Assembly: GCA_028871795.1 (NCBI GenBank)
Contig: JAGWMG010000015.1
Location: 1 to 64,000, forward strand
Reading direction: 5' to 3'
DNA length: 64,000 bases
DNA from: Alphaproteobacteria bacterium
Lineage (GTDB): Bacteria; Pseudomonadota; Alphaproteobacteria; Micropepsales; Micropepsaceae
Shown: piece after piece, positions 38,724-47,364 of the stretch
Numbering within the stretch: the stretch's first letter is position 1
How the letters are laid out: each line of letters begins with the position of its first letter
The notes under the pieces: generated by a model
Databases searched by the model: none
Seen by the model: the letters and a program-made list of their open reading frames with translations, nothing else
Told to the model about the DNA's origin: nothing
Position numbers and translations under genes: made by a program

Positions 38724-38972
38724 GACTCTTATAAAAGGATTATGAAGATGATGTTTGCTCTGTGAATTGTGGAGCAGTCGCCGGGCCAGGTTTTTCTGTA
38801 GAATGGAATATGAGCGGACTCAAGGGGTTTGAGGGCGCAGCAATTTTAGGCCACTTGTGCAGGAGCTGTGGAGGATGGCTGGTTTGGCGTGCACACGAAA
38901 ACACAGATACGGTTGGTGGCACGGTTATGCCCAGAGATCGCGGCGGTGCGTGGACGGAACAGGAGCAATACT
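38640..38972. other. Predicted chromosomal replication origin (oriC)
   Basis: The 249-base gap between divergent hemE and ppsR, plus the hemE 5' end, is the position of the Caulobacter origin (hemE-Cori-RP001 homologue). The sequence shows an AT-rich stretch at about 38698-38760 suitable for unwinding. There is a near-perfect DnaA box TCATCCACA at 38648-38656 (8 of 9 to TTATCCACA) and weaker inverted copies TGTGGAGCA at 38768-38776 and TGTGGAGGA at 38867-38875. Two GANTC methylation sites lie at 38724 and 38817. Genes on both sides read away from it, and the parS sites lie about 10-12 kb to the left. No TTAA-N7-TTAA CtrA site is seen. Confidence 0.65.
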
Positions 38973-39797
38973 GTGAGTGGACCATTTCATCTCCATCTCA
39001 TTTCGGATGCCACCGGCGAAACCCTGCATGCCGTGGCCAAGGCCGCGTTGGCACAATTCGAGGCTGTCGTCGTTCAAGAGCACGCCTACACCCTGGTGCG
39101 CAGCGAACGCCAACTGCTCCGCGCGGTGGATTATATCCGCGAACATCCCGGTCTCGTCTTGTTCACATTGGTGGATCAGGACCTTTGCAGCGCGCTGACC
39201 AGCCATTGTGCGCAGATGAGGGTTCCGTACTTCGATCTCATGCAGGGCCCGGTCAGCTTGATGCAGCGCTTCTTCGGCGCGCGCGAGACGCACAGGCCGG
39301 GAGGACAGCACGAAATCGACCAGCGCTATCTCCAACGCATCGAAGCGCTGAACTACACGATTCAGCACGACGACGGACAAGCCCTGGACGACCTCGCGGA
39401 TGCCGAAGTGATCCTGGCCGGCGCCAGCCGTACGTCTAAGACACCGACCTGCGTCTATCTGGCGATGCGCGGGGTGCGCGCCGCGAACGTGCCTCTTGTT
39501 CTGGGAATGACGCCGCCGCCGCAATTGTTCGCCCACACACAACCGCTGATCGTCGGTTTGTGGGCGTCGCCCGAGCGGCTCGTCCAGATCCGGCGCAATC
39601 GTCTGGCGACGATCGGCGAACAGGTACAGAGCGATTACACTGATCTGGAAAAAGTGCGCAGCGAAGTGATGACGACGCGGCGTCTTTACGAACAGCAAGG
39701 TTGGTTTTCGATAGACGTCACCCGGCGGTCCGTGGAGGAGACGGCCGCGACGATTCTCAATCTCCTGGCCGATCGCCAAGGGGATGACCGCCCGTGA
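38973..39797 (+). CDS. ppsR: Pyruvate, water dikinase regulatory protein (PPSR, DUF299)
   Basis: This kinase/pyrophosphorylase family (UPF0085) phosphorylates and dephosphorylates PEP synthase or PPDK on a threonine. The 274-residue protein has the start FHLHLISDATGETLHAVAKA, the P-loop-like GASRTSKTPTCVYLA at about 150-164 and RRLYEQQGWFSIDVTRRSVEETA near the end. GTG 38973 is chosen because AGGAG lies seven bases upstream and the N-terminus is conserved. It is the first gene right of the predicted origin, equal to Caulobacter gene 0001, and overlaps maf as GTGA. Confidence 0.93.
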   Translation: MSGPFHLHLISDATGETLHAVAKAALAQFEAVVVQEHAYTLVRSERQLLRAVDYIREHPGLVLFTLVDQDLCSALTSHCAQMRVPYFDLMQGPVSLMQRFFGARETHRPGGQHEIDQRYLQRIEALNYTIQHDDGQALDDLADAEVILAGASRTSKTPTCVYLAMRGVRAANVPLVLGMTPPPQLFAHTQPLIVGLWASPERLVQIRRNRLATIGEQVQSDYTDLEKVRSEVMTTRRLYEQQGWFSIDVTRRSVEETAATILNLLADRQGDDRP

Positions 39798-40390
39798 GTG
39801 TGTTGATCCTGGCCTCCGAGAGCGCCGTGCGCGCCCGTCTTCTGCGGGACGCCGGTGTTTCGTTCGAGGTGCGCCCGTCCGGACTCGACGAAGCCGAAGT
39901 CAAGGCCTCTTTGTTGGCGGAGAAACGTGACCCCGCCGCAGTCGCCGATGCCTTGGCGCAATTCAAAGCGGTTCGGGTTTCGCGCGCTCATCCGGAAGCT
40001 TTGGTGCTGGGATGCGACCAGACGCTGGCGTTCGACGACCGCCTGATCGACAAACCAGCCAATCTGGCCGAGGCGCGAACGCGTTTGCGGCAGCTGCGCG
40101 GCAAACGGCACGACCTTCTCACGGCCGCCGTCCTGGCCAAGGGCGGGGCGCCTGTGTGGCGAAGGCTCGAGCGCTGCAGCCTATGGATGCGCCTGTTTGG
40201 CGACGAGTTCCTCGACGGGTATTTTCTGGCCGAAGGCGACAAGGTGCTTGGCAGCGTCGGCTGTTATTTCCTGGAAGGTCGCGGCATTCAGCTTTTCGAG
40301 CGGGTGGAAGGCGACTATTTTTCGATCCTCGGTTTGCCGTTGGTGCCTCTGCTGGCGGCGCTACGCGAACATGGGATTGTCGCGCGATGA
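39794..40390 (+). CDS. maf: Maf-family nucleotide pyrophosphatase
   Basis: Maf proteins hydrolyse non-canonical or specific nucleoside triphosphates. The 198-residue protein has LASESAVRARLLRDAGV near the start, LVLGCDQTLAFDDRLIDKP in the middle, and GCYFLEGRGIQLFERVEGDYFSILGLPLVPLL at the end in blocks. Compared with typical members, the SxSxRR signature is SESAVR and the usual DxxG loop is FDDR, so exact substrate preference is unclear. The GTG start overlaps ppsR; the stop overlaps aroE as ATGA. It is part of the rightward ppsR-maf-aroE-coaE-dnaQ unit. Confidence 0.93.
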   Translation: MSVLILASESAVRARLLRDAGVSFEVRPSGLDEAEVKASLLAEKRDPAAVADALAQFKAVRVSRAHPEALVLGCDQTLAFDDRLIDKPANLAEARTRLRQLRGKRHDLLTAAVLAKGGAPVWRRLERCSLWMRLFGDEFLDGYFLAEGDKVLGSVGCYFLEGRGIQLFERVEGDYFSILGLPLVPLLAALREHGIVAR

Positions 40391-41250
40391 GTATCACGGG
40401 CCGTGCGAAGCTTGCCGGGGTCGTAGGTTGGCCTATCGCGCATTCCCTGTCGCCCAAACTGCATGGCTACTGGCTTGACGAATACGGCATCGACGCCGCT
40501 TACGTTCCTTTGGCCGTGCGCCGCGAGGATTTTGCCGCGGTCATAAACGGCCTGCGGCTGGCGGGATTCAAAGGGGTAAACGTCACGATCCCGCACAAGG
40601 AAGCAGCTTTTGCGCTGGCGGCTTCGTGCGATGCGGTCGCCGAGATCGCCGGCGCGGCGAATCTGCTTCTGTTCGGAGAAAATGGCATAGAGGCGCGCAA
40701 CACGGATGTGGCGAGTTTCACGGCGAGCGTGGTCGAGAACATCGGCGCGGACGGGTTGCGGGGACGCCCGGCCGTCCTCTGGGGGGCGGGCGGCATGGCG
40801 CGGGCCGCGGTCTGTGCCCTTTCCGATTTGGGCGTCTCGGAAATCCGGATTCTGAACCGCACCAAGGCCAGGGCGGAGACTCTTGCCGCGGCCTTGGCGC
40901 CCAGAACGGCAGCGAGACTGGTGTGTGCGGGTTTTGAGGACTGGTCTCGCGCCGGCAGCGACGCAGCGGTGCTGGTCAACGCCAGCAGCGCGGGCATGAC
41001 GGGCGTGCCCGCTCTCGATCTGCCGCTCGAGGTCCTGCCGGCACAGGCGACCGTGTTCGATGCCGTGTACAATCCGCTCGAAACCGCGCTTCTGGCGCGT
41101 GCCAAGGCGGGCGGCCTGTGCACCGTCGATGGATTGGGCATGTTGATGCATCAGGCCGTGCCGGCGTTCGCAGCGTTCTTCGGCGAGGCGCCGAAGATCA
41201 CGCCCTCGCTCAGACGCGTCATGGAGGAGGCCTTGCGCGGTGGCGGCTGA
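40387..41250 (+). CDS. aroE: Shikimate dehydrogenase
   Basis: AroE reduces 3-dehydroshikimate to shikimate with NADPH. The 287-residue protein has [19 protein letters not shown], the catalytic Lys in [13 protein letters not shown], the partner Asp in ARNTDVASF, the Rossmann loop [34 protein letters not shown] and [17 protein letters not shown] 40387 overlaps the maf stop; a longer in-frame extension upstream is antisense-like and unconserved. The 3' end overlaps coaE by 11 bases. Confidence 0.97.
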   Translation: MSITGRAKLAGVVGWPIAHSLSPKLHGYWLDEYGIDAAYVPLAVRREDFAAVINGLRLAGFKGVNVTIPHKEAAFALAASCDAVAEIAGAANLLLFGENGIEARNTDVASFTASVVENIGADGLRGRPAVLWGAGGMARAAVCALSDLGVSEIRILNRTKARAETLAAALAPRTAARLVCAGFEDWSRAGSDAAVLVNASSAGMTGVPALDLPLEVLPAQATVFDAVYNPLETALLARAKAGGLCTVDGLGMLMHQAVPAFAAFFGEAPKITPSLRRVMEEALRGGG

Positions 41251-41884
41251 AGGCCCGTATCTCCTCGGCCTGACCGGCTCGATCGGCATGGGCAAAAGCG
41301 AGACCGCGAAGATGTTCGCCAGCCTCGGCTTGCCGGTCTATGACGCGGACGCCGCGGTGCATGCCCTTTACGAGCGCGGCGGCGCCGCGGTCGCCAAGAT
41401 CGCGAAAGCCTTTCCGGGGGCGGTCAGGGACGGCCGGGTCGACCGCCGCGAACTGGCGCGTCAGGTGGACGCCGATGCCGCCGCCTTCGCCAGACTGGAG
41501 GCCATCGTCCATCCTTTGGCGGCCGGCGCTCAACAGGCCTTTGTTGCCGAGGCGGCGGCCCAGGGCGCCGAAATCGTCGTTCTGGACATTCCGCTGCTGT
41601 TCGAGACCGGCGGGGAGACGCGGATGGATGCGGTCGTAGTCGTCTCCGCGCCGCCGGACTTGCAGCGCAGCCGCGTCCTGTCGCGCAAGGACATGACCCA
41701 CGACAGGCTGCAAGGCATTCTTGCCCGCCAGATGCCCGATGCGGAAAAGCGTGCAAAAGCCGATTTCGTGGTTGAAACGGGCAAGGGTCTCGATCACGCT
41801 TTCAGCCAGGTAAAAGAAATCGTCGCGCAGATCGCACAACGCCGCGCGAGGCAAAAGGCGGACGCAGCTGCAAAACATTCGTGA
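41240..41884 (+). CDS. coaE: Dephospho-CoA kinase
   Basis: CoaE performs the last step of coenzyme A synthesis, phosphorylating dephospho-CoA. The 214-residue protein has the P-loop [18 protein letters not shown] at residues 8-25, [19 protein letters not shown] and [11 protein letters not shown], and the lid region [33 protein letters not shown] in blocks. The start is GTG, inside aroE. The final eight bases overlap the proposed dnaQ start. Confidence 0.97.
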   Translation: MAAEGPYLLGLTGSIGMGKSETAKMFASLGLPVYDADAAVHALYERGGAAVAKIAKAFPGAVRDGRVDRRELARQVDADAAAFARLEAIVHPLAAGAQQAFVAEAAAQGAEIVVLDIPLLFETGGETRMDAVVVVSAPPDLQRSRVLSRKDMTHDRLQGILARQMPDAEKRAKADFVVETGKGLDHAFSQVKEIVAQIAQRRARQKADAAAKHS

Positions 41885-42581
41885 AATCGTTCTCGATACC
41901 GAGACCACGGGGCTCGACCCGTTCGACGGGCACCGCATCGTCGAAATCGGCTGCGTCGAGCTGATCGACCATTTTCCCACCGGCGCGACGTTCCAGCGCT
42001 ATCTCGACCCCGAGCGCGAGGTGCCGCCGGAAGCGGAACGTGTGCACGGAATAACCACGGCGTTTCTCGCCGGCAAGCCGCGCTTTGCGGAGATCGCCAA
42101 CGCCTTGCTGGAATTCCTGGGCGACGCGCCGCTTGTCATCCACAACGCGAGCTTCGATCTGAAGTTCGTCAACGCCGAACTGGAGAGGATTTCGCGAAAA
42201 CCCCTCGCCGCCTCGCGCGCCATCGACACCATCGAGATGGCGAAAAGCAAGTTGCCGGGCGCGCGCTATTCGCTCGATGAATTGTGCAGGCGCTTTGGGA
42301 TCGACCTGTCCGCGCGCGACAAGCACGGGGCGTTGCTTGACGCCGAATTGACGGCCCAGGTCTATCTCGAGCTGATCGGCGGACGGCAAAAGTGGCTTCT
42401 GCTGGCGCCGGCGGATGGAACGGTCGTTGCTGCCGGCGAAGACAAGCGTTCGGCGCGCGTCCGGCTCCAGCCGCTCGCGCCGCGTCTGACGGACGCCGAG
42501 CATGCCGCCCATCTGGACTTCGTGAAGCGCGAGCTCGGCGAAGGCGCGATATGGAACAGGCGGGTTCAGGCGTCCGGTTGA
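41877..42581 (+). CDS. dnaQ: DNA polymerase III epsilon subunit, with non-canonical start codon
   Basis: DnaQ is the proofreading 3'-5' exonuclease of the replicase. Exo motifs are [18 protein letters not shown] and the C-terminal [17 protein letters not shown]. Homologues start [12 protein letters not shown]; here that reading begins with ATT at 41877. The frame opens after a TAA at 41811 and contains no ATG, GTG or TTG until GTG 42021, which would remove the first catalytic motif. The other possibility is CTG 41868, which follows AGGCGG by six bases and adds three residues. The 234-residue length with ATT fits the family. The gene is embedded behind coaE with an eight-base overlap and overlaps secB by 16 bases at the 3' end. 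Confidence 0.88.
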   Translation: MREIVLDTETTGLDPFDGHRIVEIGCVELIDHFPTGATFQRYLDPEREVPPEAERVHGITTAFLAGKPRFAEIANALLEFLGDAPLVIHNASFDLKFVNAELERISRKPLAASRAIDTIEMAKSKLPGARYSLDELCRRFGIDLSARDKHGALLDAELTAQVYLELIGGRQKWLLLAPADGTVVAAGEDKRSARVRLQPLAPRLTDAEHAAHLDFVKRELGEGAIWNRRVQASG

Positions 42582-43069
42582 CCGGGGCCGCCCGCGCGCA
42601 TCTGCTGCATTTCCATGGCCTTGGCGCGGTAGAGGGCCGCGAAGTCGATCGGCTCGATCATCAAGGGCGGCATGCCCCCGTCGCGGACCATGTCGGCGAC
42701 GATTCGCCGCGCAAACGGGAAAAGGATGTGCGGGCCTTCGATCAGCAGAACCTGGTTGCGGACCTCGTCGGGGATGTTCTGCAGATGGAAAAGTCCGGCA
42801 TAGACGAGTTCCAGCAGAAAGGCCGGTTTGTCGTCGGCTTTGGCGGAAACGCGCAGCTTCAGTTCGACCTCGTAATGCTCGCGTTCGACCTGACGCGCTT
42901 GCAGGTCCACGTTCAGTTCGATCTGGGGGCGTGAGGTCAAATTGCCCGGCGCATTGGGGTTTTCGAACGAAAGATCCTTAACGTACTGGCCCACGACCTG
43001 GACGCGGCCGGCCTGGGCGTCCATTCCGTTTTCGCCGTCTGCTTCTGCTGCCGTTCCTTCGCCGCTCAT
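42566..43069 (-). CDS. secB: Protein-export chaperone SecB
   Basis: SecB keeps preproteins unfolded and hands them to SecA. The 167-residue protein has an acidic N-terminus, then QYVKDLSFENPNAPG, PQIELNVDLQAR, FLLELVYAGLFHLQNIP and GPHILFPFARRIVADMVRDGGMPPLMIEPIDF in blocks, ending in a Gln/Met-rich tail. It is convergent with dnaQ, as in Caulobacter, and divergent from the timA gene. Confidence 0.97.
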   Translation of the reverse strand: MSGEGTAAEADGENGMDAQAGRVQVVGQYVKDLSFENPNAPGNLTSRPQIELNVDLQARQVEREHYEVELKLRVSAKADDKPAFLLELVYAGLFHLQNIPDEVRNQVLLIEGPHILFPFARRIVADMVRDGGMPPLMIEPIDFAALYRAKAMEMQQMRAGGPGQPDA

Positions 43070-43147
43070 TGTAAATCCTTGGAAATCCGCCCCGGGGCGC
43101 TAGCACACAAGGCGCGGCGATGACAAGCAAGCGGACGGCAACGACCA

Positions 43148-43177
43148 TTGAAGCGCCATTATTTGCGCTCATATAAG
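43148..43177 (+). promoter_or_regulatory. Predicted promoter for timA-mltA-smr
   Basis: TTGAAG at 43148-43153 and TATAAG at 43172-43177 are 18 bases apart, in the 183-base gap between divergent secB and timA. The -10 matches those before rpmI and rho. The spacing is slightly long, so confidence is moderate. Confidence 0.45.
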
Positions 43178-43252
43178 CTGGACCCCCTAGGCGCGGGGCG
43201 TTAGGGTAGCATTTCCCGCGCGCCACGATGCCGCGGAGAAGGTATCCGCAAC

Positions 43253-43927
43253 ATGGCGAATTCCCAGTTGCTCGACATATTTCTGATCGCGATGATTGCG
43301 GGCGTCATCCTCTTCCGGCTGTACAGCGTCCTGGGGCGCCGCACGGGCCATGAACGGCCGCCGCAGGAGAATTACCGCCTGTCCGGCGGAGCACACGCCG
43401 GCGACGACGCGGCCGTTTCCGACAGGGAGCCGAGGGCGGCGCGCCCCGCCCTGACCGAGCGGCCGGCCGATCCGGTGGCTGGCGGCCTCCTCGACATCCA
43501 ACTGGCCGATCGCAGCTTCGACAAGGATCATTTCGTGACGGGCGCGCGGGCGGCATACGAAATGATCGTGACGGCTTTTGCGAACAACGATCGCACGGCC
43601 CTGCGTCCGCTTCTCAGCGACGAGGTCAATGTCGCGTTCGAGACCGCGATGCGCGGGCGCGAGGAACGCGGCGAGAAGGTGACGTTCACGTTCGTGGGCT
43701 TCAAAGAAGTGAAGATCGTCGGCGCGGCCCTCAAAGGGCGGATGGCCGAAGTTACGCTGTCGTTCGCGGCGCAATTCATCTCGGCAACCGTGGACGCTCA
43801 CGGAAACCCGATTGAAGGCGACACCAAGACGGTTCGCGACGCGACCGAGGTGTGGACTTTTGCACACGACGTGCGCGCGCGCGATCCGAATTGGATGCTC
43901 GTCGCGACGTCGGGCGAACCCGCTTGA
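43253..43927 (+). CDS. Tim44/TimA domain protein
   Basis: The 224-residue protein has one N-terminal membrane segment (LLDIFLIAMIAGVILFRLYSVLG), a Pro/Arg/Asp-rich linker of about 70 residues and a C-terminal Tim44-like domain (GARAAYEMIVTAFANNDRTALRPLLSDEV, then VSEVWTF-like DATEVWTFAHD). Alphaproteobacterial TimA proteins are related to the mitochondrial import component Tim44; in Caulobacter a similar protein sits next to secB and is linked to inner-membrane protein turnover or translocation. It starts the timA-mltA-smr series, with only seven bases to mltA. Confidence 0.92.
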   Translation: MANSQLLDIFLIAMIAGVILFRLYSVLGRRTGHERPPQENYRLSGGAHAGDDAAVSDREPRAARPALTERPADPVAGGLLDIQLADRSFDKDHFVTGARAAYEMIVTAFANNDRTALRPLLSDEVNVAFETAMRGREERGEKVTFTFVGFKEVKIVGAALKGRMAEVTLSFAAQFISATVDAHGNPIEGDTKTVRDATEVWTFAHDVRARDPNWMLVATSGEPA

Positions 43928-43934
43928 CGCGTCC

Positions 43935-45149
43935 GTGACGACGCGATTACGGCTCATTGCGGCAGTTTTCCTCGGCCTGCTCATACTTGCCATCGCCGCC
44001 GGGTGGTTTTGGTCGGCCTTGCGCCCGCCGCTGCCAGGCTCCTTGCGCCTGACGAAGTCGTCTTTCGCCGCACTGCCCGGCTGGCATCGAAGCGATCCTC
44101 GCGCGGCTCTATCGGCGTTTGTGCGATCCTGTGCGGCGATGGCCGTGCAGGCCGCGGCGCTGGGCGGGGCAGGCTATGCGGGAAGCGCCGCAGATTGGCG
44201 CGCGCCATGCCACGCCGCGCAGGCTACCAACGGCGCCCAGGCGCGCAGTTTCTTCGAACGTTGGTTTCTGCCGCTTCGGATCAGCGCCGGCGACGTCAAA
44301 GACGGATTGTTCACCGGTTACTATGAGCCGCAGCTGTCCGCCAGCCGCGAGCGGCACGGCGCCTTCGAAACCCCCGTCTATGGGGTGCCGAACGATCTGG
44401 TGGGCGTCGATCTCGGCGCGTTCCGTCCCGCTCTGCGCGGCGAACACATTGCCGGCAAAGTGGAAAGCGGCCGGCTGATTCCCTACGCCACGCGGGCCCA
44501 AATCGATGCCGCGGGGTTGCCAAGCGCCCGCGTTCTTTTTTACGCCGAGGACCCGGTCGGCGTGTTCTTCCTGCACATCCAGGGTTCCGGCCGTGTCCGT
44601 TTCGATGACGGCCGTTGGGAGCGGGTCGCATACGCGGCGCAAAACGGGCAAATTTACACGCCCATTGGACGAATCGTGAAAGGCAACGGCGCACTGCAGC
44701 CTGGAAATATTTCCATGCAAAGCATACGGGCATGGCTGCGCGACAATCCGTCCGCCGCGCGCCGGGTGATGGAGACGGACGCCTCCTACATCTTTTTCAA
44801 GGAAGAACCGATTGGAGATCCGGCGCTTGGGGCAAAGGGGGCCGAGGGCGTGGCGCTGACGCCGGGCGCCAGCCTGGCCGTCGACCCCCGACTGCACGCC
44901 CTGGGAGTGCCATTCTTCGTTTCCACGACGCTGCCGGACGCCACGCCATGCCAGGGGTTATTTGTCGCGCAGGATATTGGCGGAGCAATCCGCGGTCCCG
45001 TTCGGGGCGATATTTTCTTCGGTTTCGGCACGAAGGCGGAAAAACTGGCGGGTTCGATGAGTCAAACAGGACGTCTCTTTGTCCTGTTGCCGAAGGCGGT
45101 AGCCGCGCGGCTCAAGGATACAACCGACTATCCTACGAGCGGGCCATGA
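43935..45149 (+). CDS. mltA: Membrane-bound lytic murein transglycosylase A
   Basis: MltA cleaves the glycan strands of peptidoglycan, forming anhydro-muropeptides. The 404-residue protein starts at GTG 43935, giving an N-terminal membrane or signal segment (LRLIAAVFLGLLILAIAAGW). It then has the MltA domain with GLFTGYYEPQLSASRERHG, FFLHIQGSGRVRFDDG, AAQNGQIYTPIGR, the double-psi barrel FFKEEPIGDPALGAKG, the catalytic-Asp-containing VAQDIGGAIRGPVRGDIFFG, and FVLLPK. No lipobox Cys is present, unlike E. coli. It overlaps smr by ATGA. Its products would feed AmpG, encoded near 60 kb. Confidence 0.95.
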   Translation: MTTRLRLIAAVFLGLLILAIAAGWFWSALRPPLPGSLRLTKSSFAALPGWHRSDPRAALSAFVRSCAAMAVQAAALGGAGYAGSAADWRAPCHAAQATNGAQARSFFERWFLPLRISAGDVKDGLFTGYYEPQLSASRERHGAFETPVYGVPNDLVGVDLGAFRPALRGEHIAGKVESGRLIPYATRAQIDAAGLPSARVLFYAEDPVGVFFLHIQGSGRVRFDDGRWERVAYAAQNGQIYTPIGRIVKGNGALQPGNISMQSIRAWLRDNPSAARRVMETDASYIFFKEEPIGDPALGAKGAEGVALTPGASLAVDPRLHALGVPFFVSTTLPDATPCQGLFVAQDIGGAIRGPVRGDIFFGFGTKAEKLAGSMSQTGRLFVLLPKAVAARLKDTTDYPTSGP

Positions 45150-45640
45150 AGCGCCGGCACACGACGGAGGAGGAGCGCGAACTCTTTCGCGCCGTTCTGT
45201 CGGGAAAGGCGCTGCAGAAGAAACCACAACATGAGCCGGCGCACACCAAACCCGGAGGCAGAACCGTGAAATTGGCGTCCGCGCCCGGCGGCGTTGACGG
45301 GCACACCACCGAACGCCTGAGACGAGGGCTGATCGCTCCGGATTCGAAGCTCGATCTGCACGGGCTGACGGAAGAAGCCGCGCACCGCGCCCTGTGGTCC
45401 TTCCTTCAGACGGCACACAGGCGAGGCGACCGGCTGGTGCTCGTGGTCACGGGAAAAGGCGCGCCGGTTCCCGGCGGATCTTTCCTTGAATCCCGCTCGC
45501 GCGGCGTGCTCAAGACGATGGTGCCGCGCTGGCTTGGCGAACCGCAATTCGCGCGCCTGATTGCCGACACGCGCTCAGCCCACCGCCGCCACGGCGGCGA
45601 AGGAGCGCTCTACGTATATCTGCGCAAGGTCAAAGGGTGA
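45146..45640 (+). CDS. smrA: Smr/MutS2-C-terminal domain protein
   Basis: The 164-residue protein has an N-terminal basic, poorly ordered region and a Smr domain with LDLHGLTEEAAHRAL at residues about 69-83 and VVTGKGAPVPGG near 102-113. Smr domains are nucleases acting on DNA or RNA; recent work ties bacterial relatives to cleavage on stalled ribosomes, but the specific role here is unknown. The start overlaps mltA, as is usual in alphaproteobacteria. Confidence 0.93.
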   Translation: MKRRHTTEEERELFRAVLSGKALQKKPQHEPAHTKPGGRTVKLASAPGGVDGHTTERLRRGLIAPDSKLDLHGLTEEAAHRALWSFLQTAHRRGDRLVLVVTGKGAPVPGGSFLESRSRGVLKTMVPRWLGEPQFARLIADTRSAHRRHGGEGALYVYLRKVKG

Positions 45641-45643
45641 TTT

Positions 45644-46636
45644 TCAGAGCAGGGCGGCGTCGGCGGCGAGCAGTGCGAGCGAGATTTCCGGCCGTGCGCC
45701 GTAATGGGAGATGATCTCACCCGCGGCCAGGGCGCCCAGCCGCCCGCAGTCGCCCAGGTTCTTCCCGCGCACCATTCCATAGAGAAAACCCGCCGCGAAC
45801 TGATCGCCGGCGCCGGTGGTGTCGACGACGCGCTCGACCGCTGCGGCGTCGATGACGTGAACTTCGGGGCCGCGCACCACGACGCAACCCTTTTTCGAAC
45901 GCGTGAGCGCCGCGATTCCGCCCCAGCGGCCCATGTGCTGCAGCACCTCGTCGAAGGTCTCGACTTCGAACAACGCCGTGGCCTCGTCCTCGTTGGCGAA
46001 CACGATGTCGAGGTCGTTCTCCAGCAGTTCGAGAAATTCCTCGCGATAGCGTCCGACGCAGAAAGGATCGGAGAGCGTGAACGCGACCTTGGTTGCGGAT
46101 TCCTTGGCGGAGGCGATGGCTTTGCGCGAAGCGGCTTTGGCCGAGTGCGCGTCCCACAGATAGCCTTCGATGTAGAGGATCTCCGCGGCGGCGATGTCGG
46201 CCTTCTTGATGTCGGCCGGCGACAATTCGCGGGCAGCGCCCAGATGGGTATTCATGCTGCGCTGGCCGTCCGGCGCCACGGCGATCAGACAACTCGCCGT
46301 CGGAGGGCCGTCGTCGGCGAAGGGCGTCGCATAGTGAACGCCGATGTCCTTCAGGCTGGTGGCGAAGGATTCGCCCAGCCGGTCGGCCTTCACCTTGCCC
46401 ACGAACATTCCCCGCGCGCCGAGCGAGGCCAGCCCCGCCATGGTATTGGCCGCCGAGCCGCCCGCCATCTCGAGACGCTCCGAAAACGCATTGTAGATGT
46501 GGTTGGCGCGGTATTCGTCGATCAGGGTCATCACGCCCTTGGCGATGTTATGAGTCAGAAGGAAGTCGTCGTCGACCGCGGCGATCACGTCGACGATGGC
46601 GTTTCCCATCGCGATGACATCGAGATTTCGCACCAT
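45644..46636 (-). CDS. Adenosine kinase-like PfkB family sugar kinase
   Basis: The 330-residue ribokinase-fold protein has VIAMGNAIVDVIAAVDD, MAGGSAANTMAGLASLGARGMFVGKV in blocks, and the catalytic DTTGAGDQFAAGFLYG near residue 270, where the Asp is the base. Alphaproteobacterial proteins like this are annotated adenosine kinase, making AMP from adenosine; substrate identity is an inference. ATG 46636 gives the conserved N-terminus. It is convergent with smr, four bases apart, and divergent from the EI24 gene by 53 bases. Confidence 0.88.
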   Translation of the reverse strand: MVRNLDVIAMGNAIVDVIAAVDDDFLLTHNIAKGVMTLIDEYRANHIYNAFSERLEMAGGSAANTMAGLASLGARGMFVGKVKADRLGESFATSLKDIGVHYATPFADDGPPTASCLIAVAPDGQRSMNTHLGAARELSPADIKKADIAAAEILYIEGYLWDAHSAKAASRKAIASAKESATKVAFTLSDPFCVGRYREEFLELLENDLDIVFANEDEATALFEVETFDEVLQHMGRWGGIAALTRSKKGCVVVRGPEVHVIDAAAVERVVDTTGAGDQFAAGFLYGMVRGKNLGDCGRLGALAAGEIISHYGARPEISLALLAADAALL

Positions 46637-46689
46637 ATTTTCCCAACCGGCCGAATTTGCGCCTATAAATGCCTTAAAGGACCCCACCC

Positions 46690-47364
46690 ATGTTCGCAAG
46701 CCTGCGCAAGGCCGCGTATATCCTCTTCGACCGCACATTCTCCCGCGTGGTGGCCCGTGCGCTGCTCCTCACGATCGTCTTGTATGCCATCCTTTTTGTT
46801 GCGGTCGTTTACGGCGTGCATCGGTTGCCCACCCTCGGAGCGCCTTGGGTGAATGCCATCGTCGACGCGCTCGCGCCGGCGCTCATGCTTCTGCTGCCCT
46901 TTTTCCTAGGCGCACCGGTCGCGGCGTTCTTCGCCTCGCTGTTCCTGGAGCGGGTCGCCAGGGAAGTCGAAGCGCGCTACTACCCCACCGACCCGGAACC
47001 GTCGGGCGCGCCGTTTGGCGCCAGCTTGTTCGCGGGCCTGCAGTTGGCCGCCCTGGTGGTCCTGGTCGATCTGGCGTTGCTGCCCGCCGATGTCGCCGCG
47101 CCCGGCGTCGCCGAACTTGCCACCCTGCTTGCCAACGGCTGGCTGCTGGGGCGCCAGTACTTCGAGCTGGTGGCGCTGCGCCATCTCTCCCGCACCGCCG
47201 CTCGCGCCTTGCGCCGGCGTCATGCGGGCGGAATTTTCTTGGCGGGAGTGATTATTTCGATCCTCACCGTCGTTCCCGTCGCCGACCTTCTGGCACCTTT
47301 ATTCGGCGCCGCATTCATGGTTCACATGTATAAGCGTTATCGGCGTGAGGAGCATCCCGCGTGA
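46690..47364 (+). CDS. EI24/CysZ-like membrane protein
   Basis: The 224-residue protein has four to five hydrophobic segments and the EI24 domain pattern (FASLFLERVAREVEARYYP, GWLLGRQYFELVALRHL, ARALRRRH). CysZ of this family is a sulfate channel in E. coli, but most alphaproteobacterial members are uncharacterised; no sulfur genes are nearby. The stop overlaps the next lipoprotein gene by four bases. Confidence 0.82.
   Translation: MFASLRKAAYILFDRTFSRVVARALLLTIVLYAILFVAVVYGVHRLPTLGAPWVNAIVDALAPALMLLLPFFLGAPVAAFFASLFLERVAREVEARYYPTDPEPSGAPFGASLFAGLQLAALVVLVDLALLPADVAAPGVAELATLLANGWLLGRQYFELVALRHLSRTAARALRRRHAGGIFLAGVIISILTVVPVADLLAPLFGAAFMVHMYKRYRREEHPA

Noticed and set aside
38728..38733. 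TATAAG on the minus strand as a hemE -10 box
   Set aside because: It is only a few bases before the TTG start and has no matching -35, so it is more likely part of the AT-rich origin sequence.
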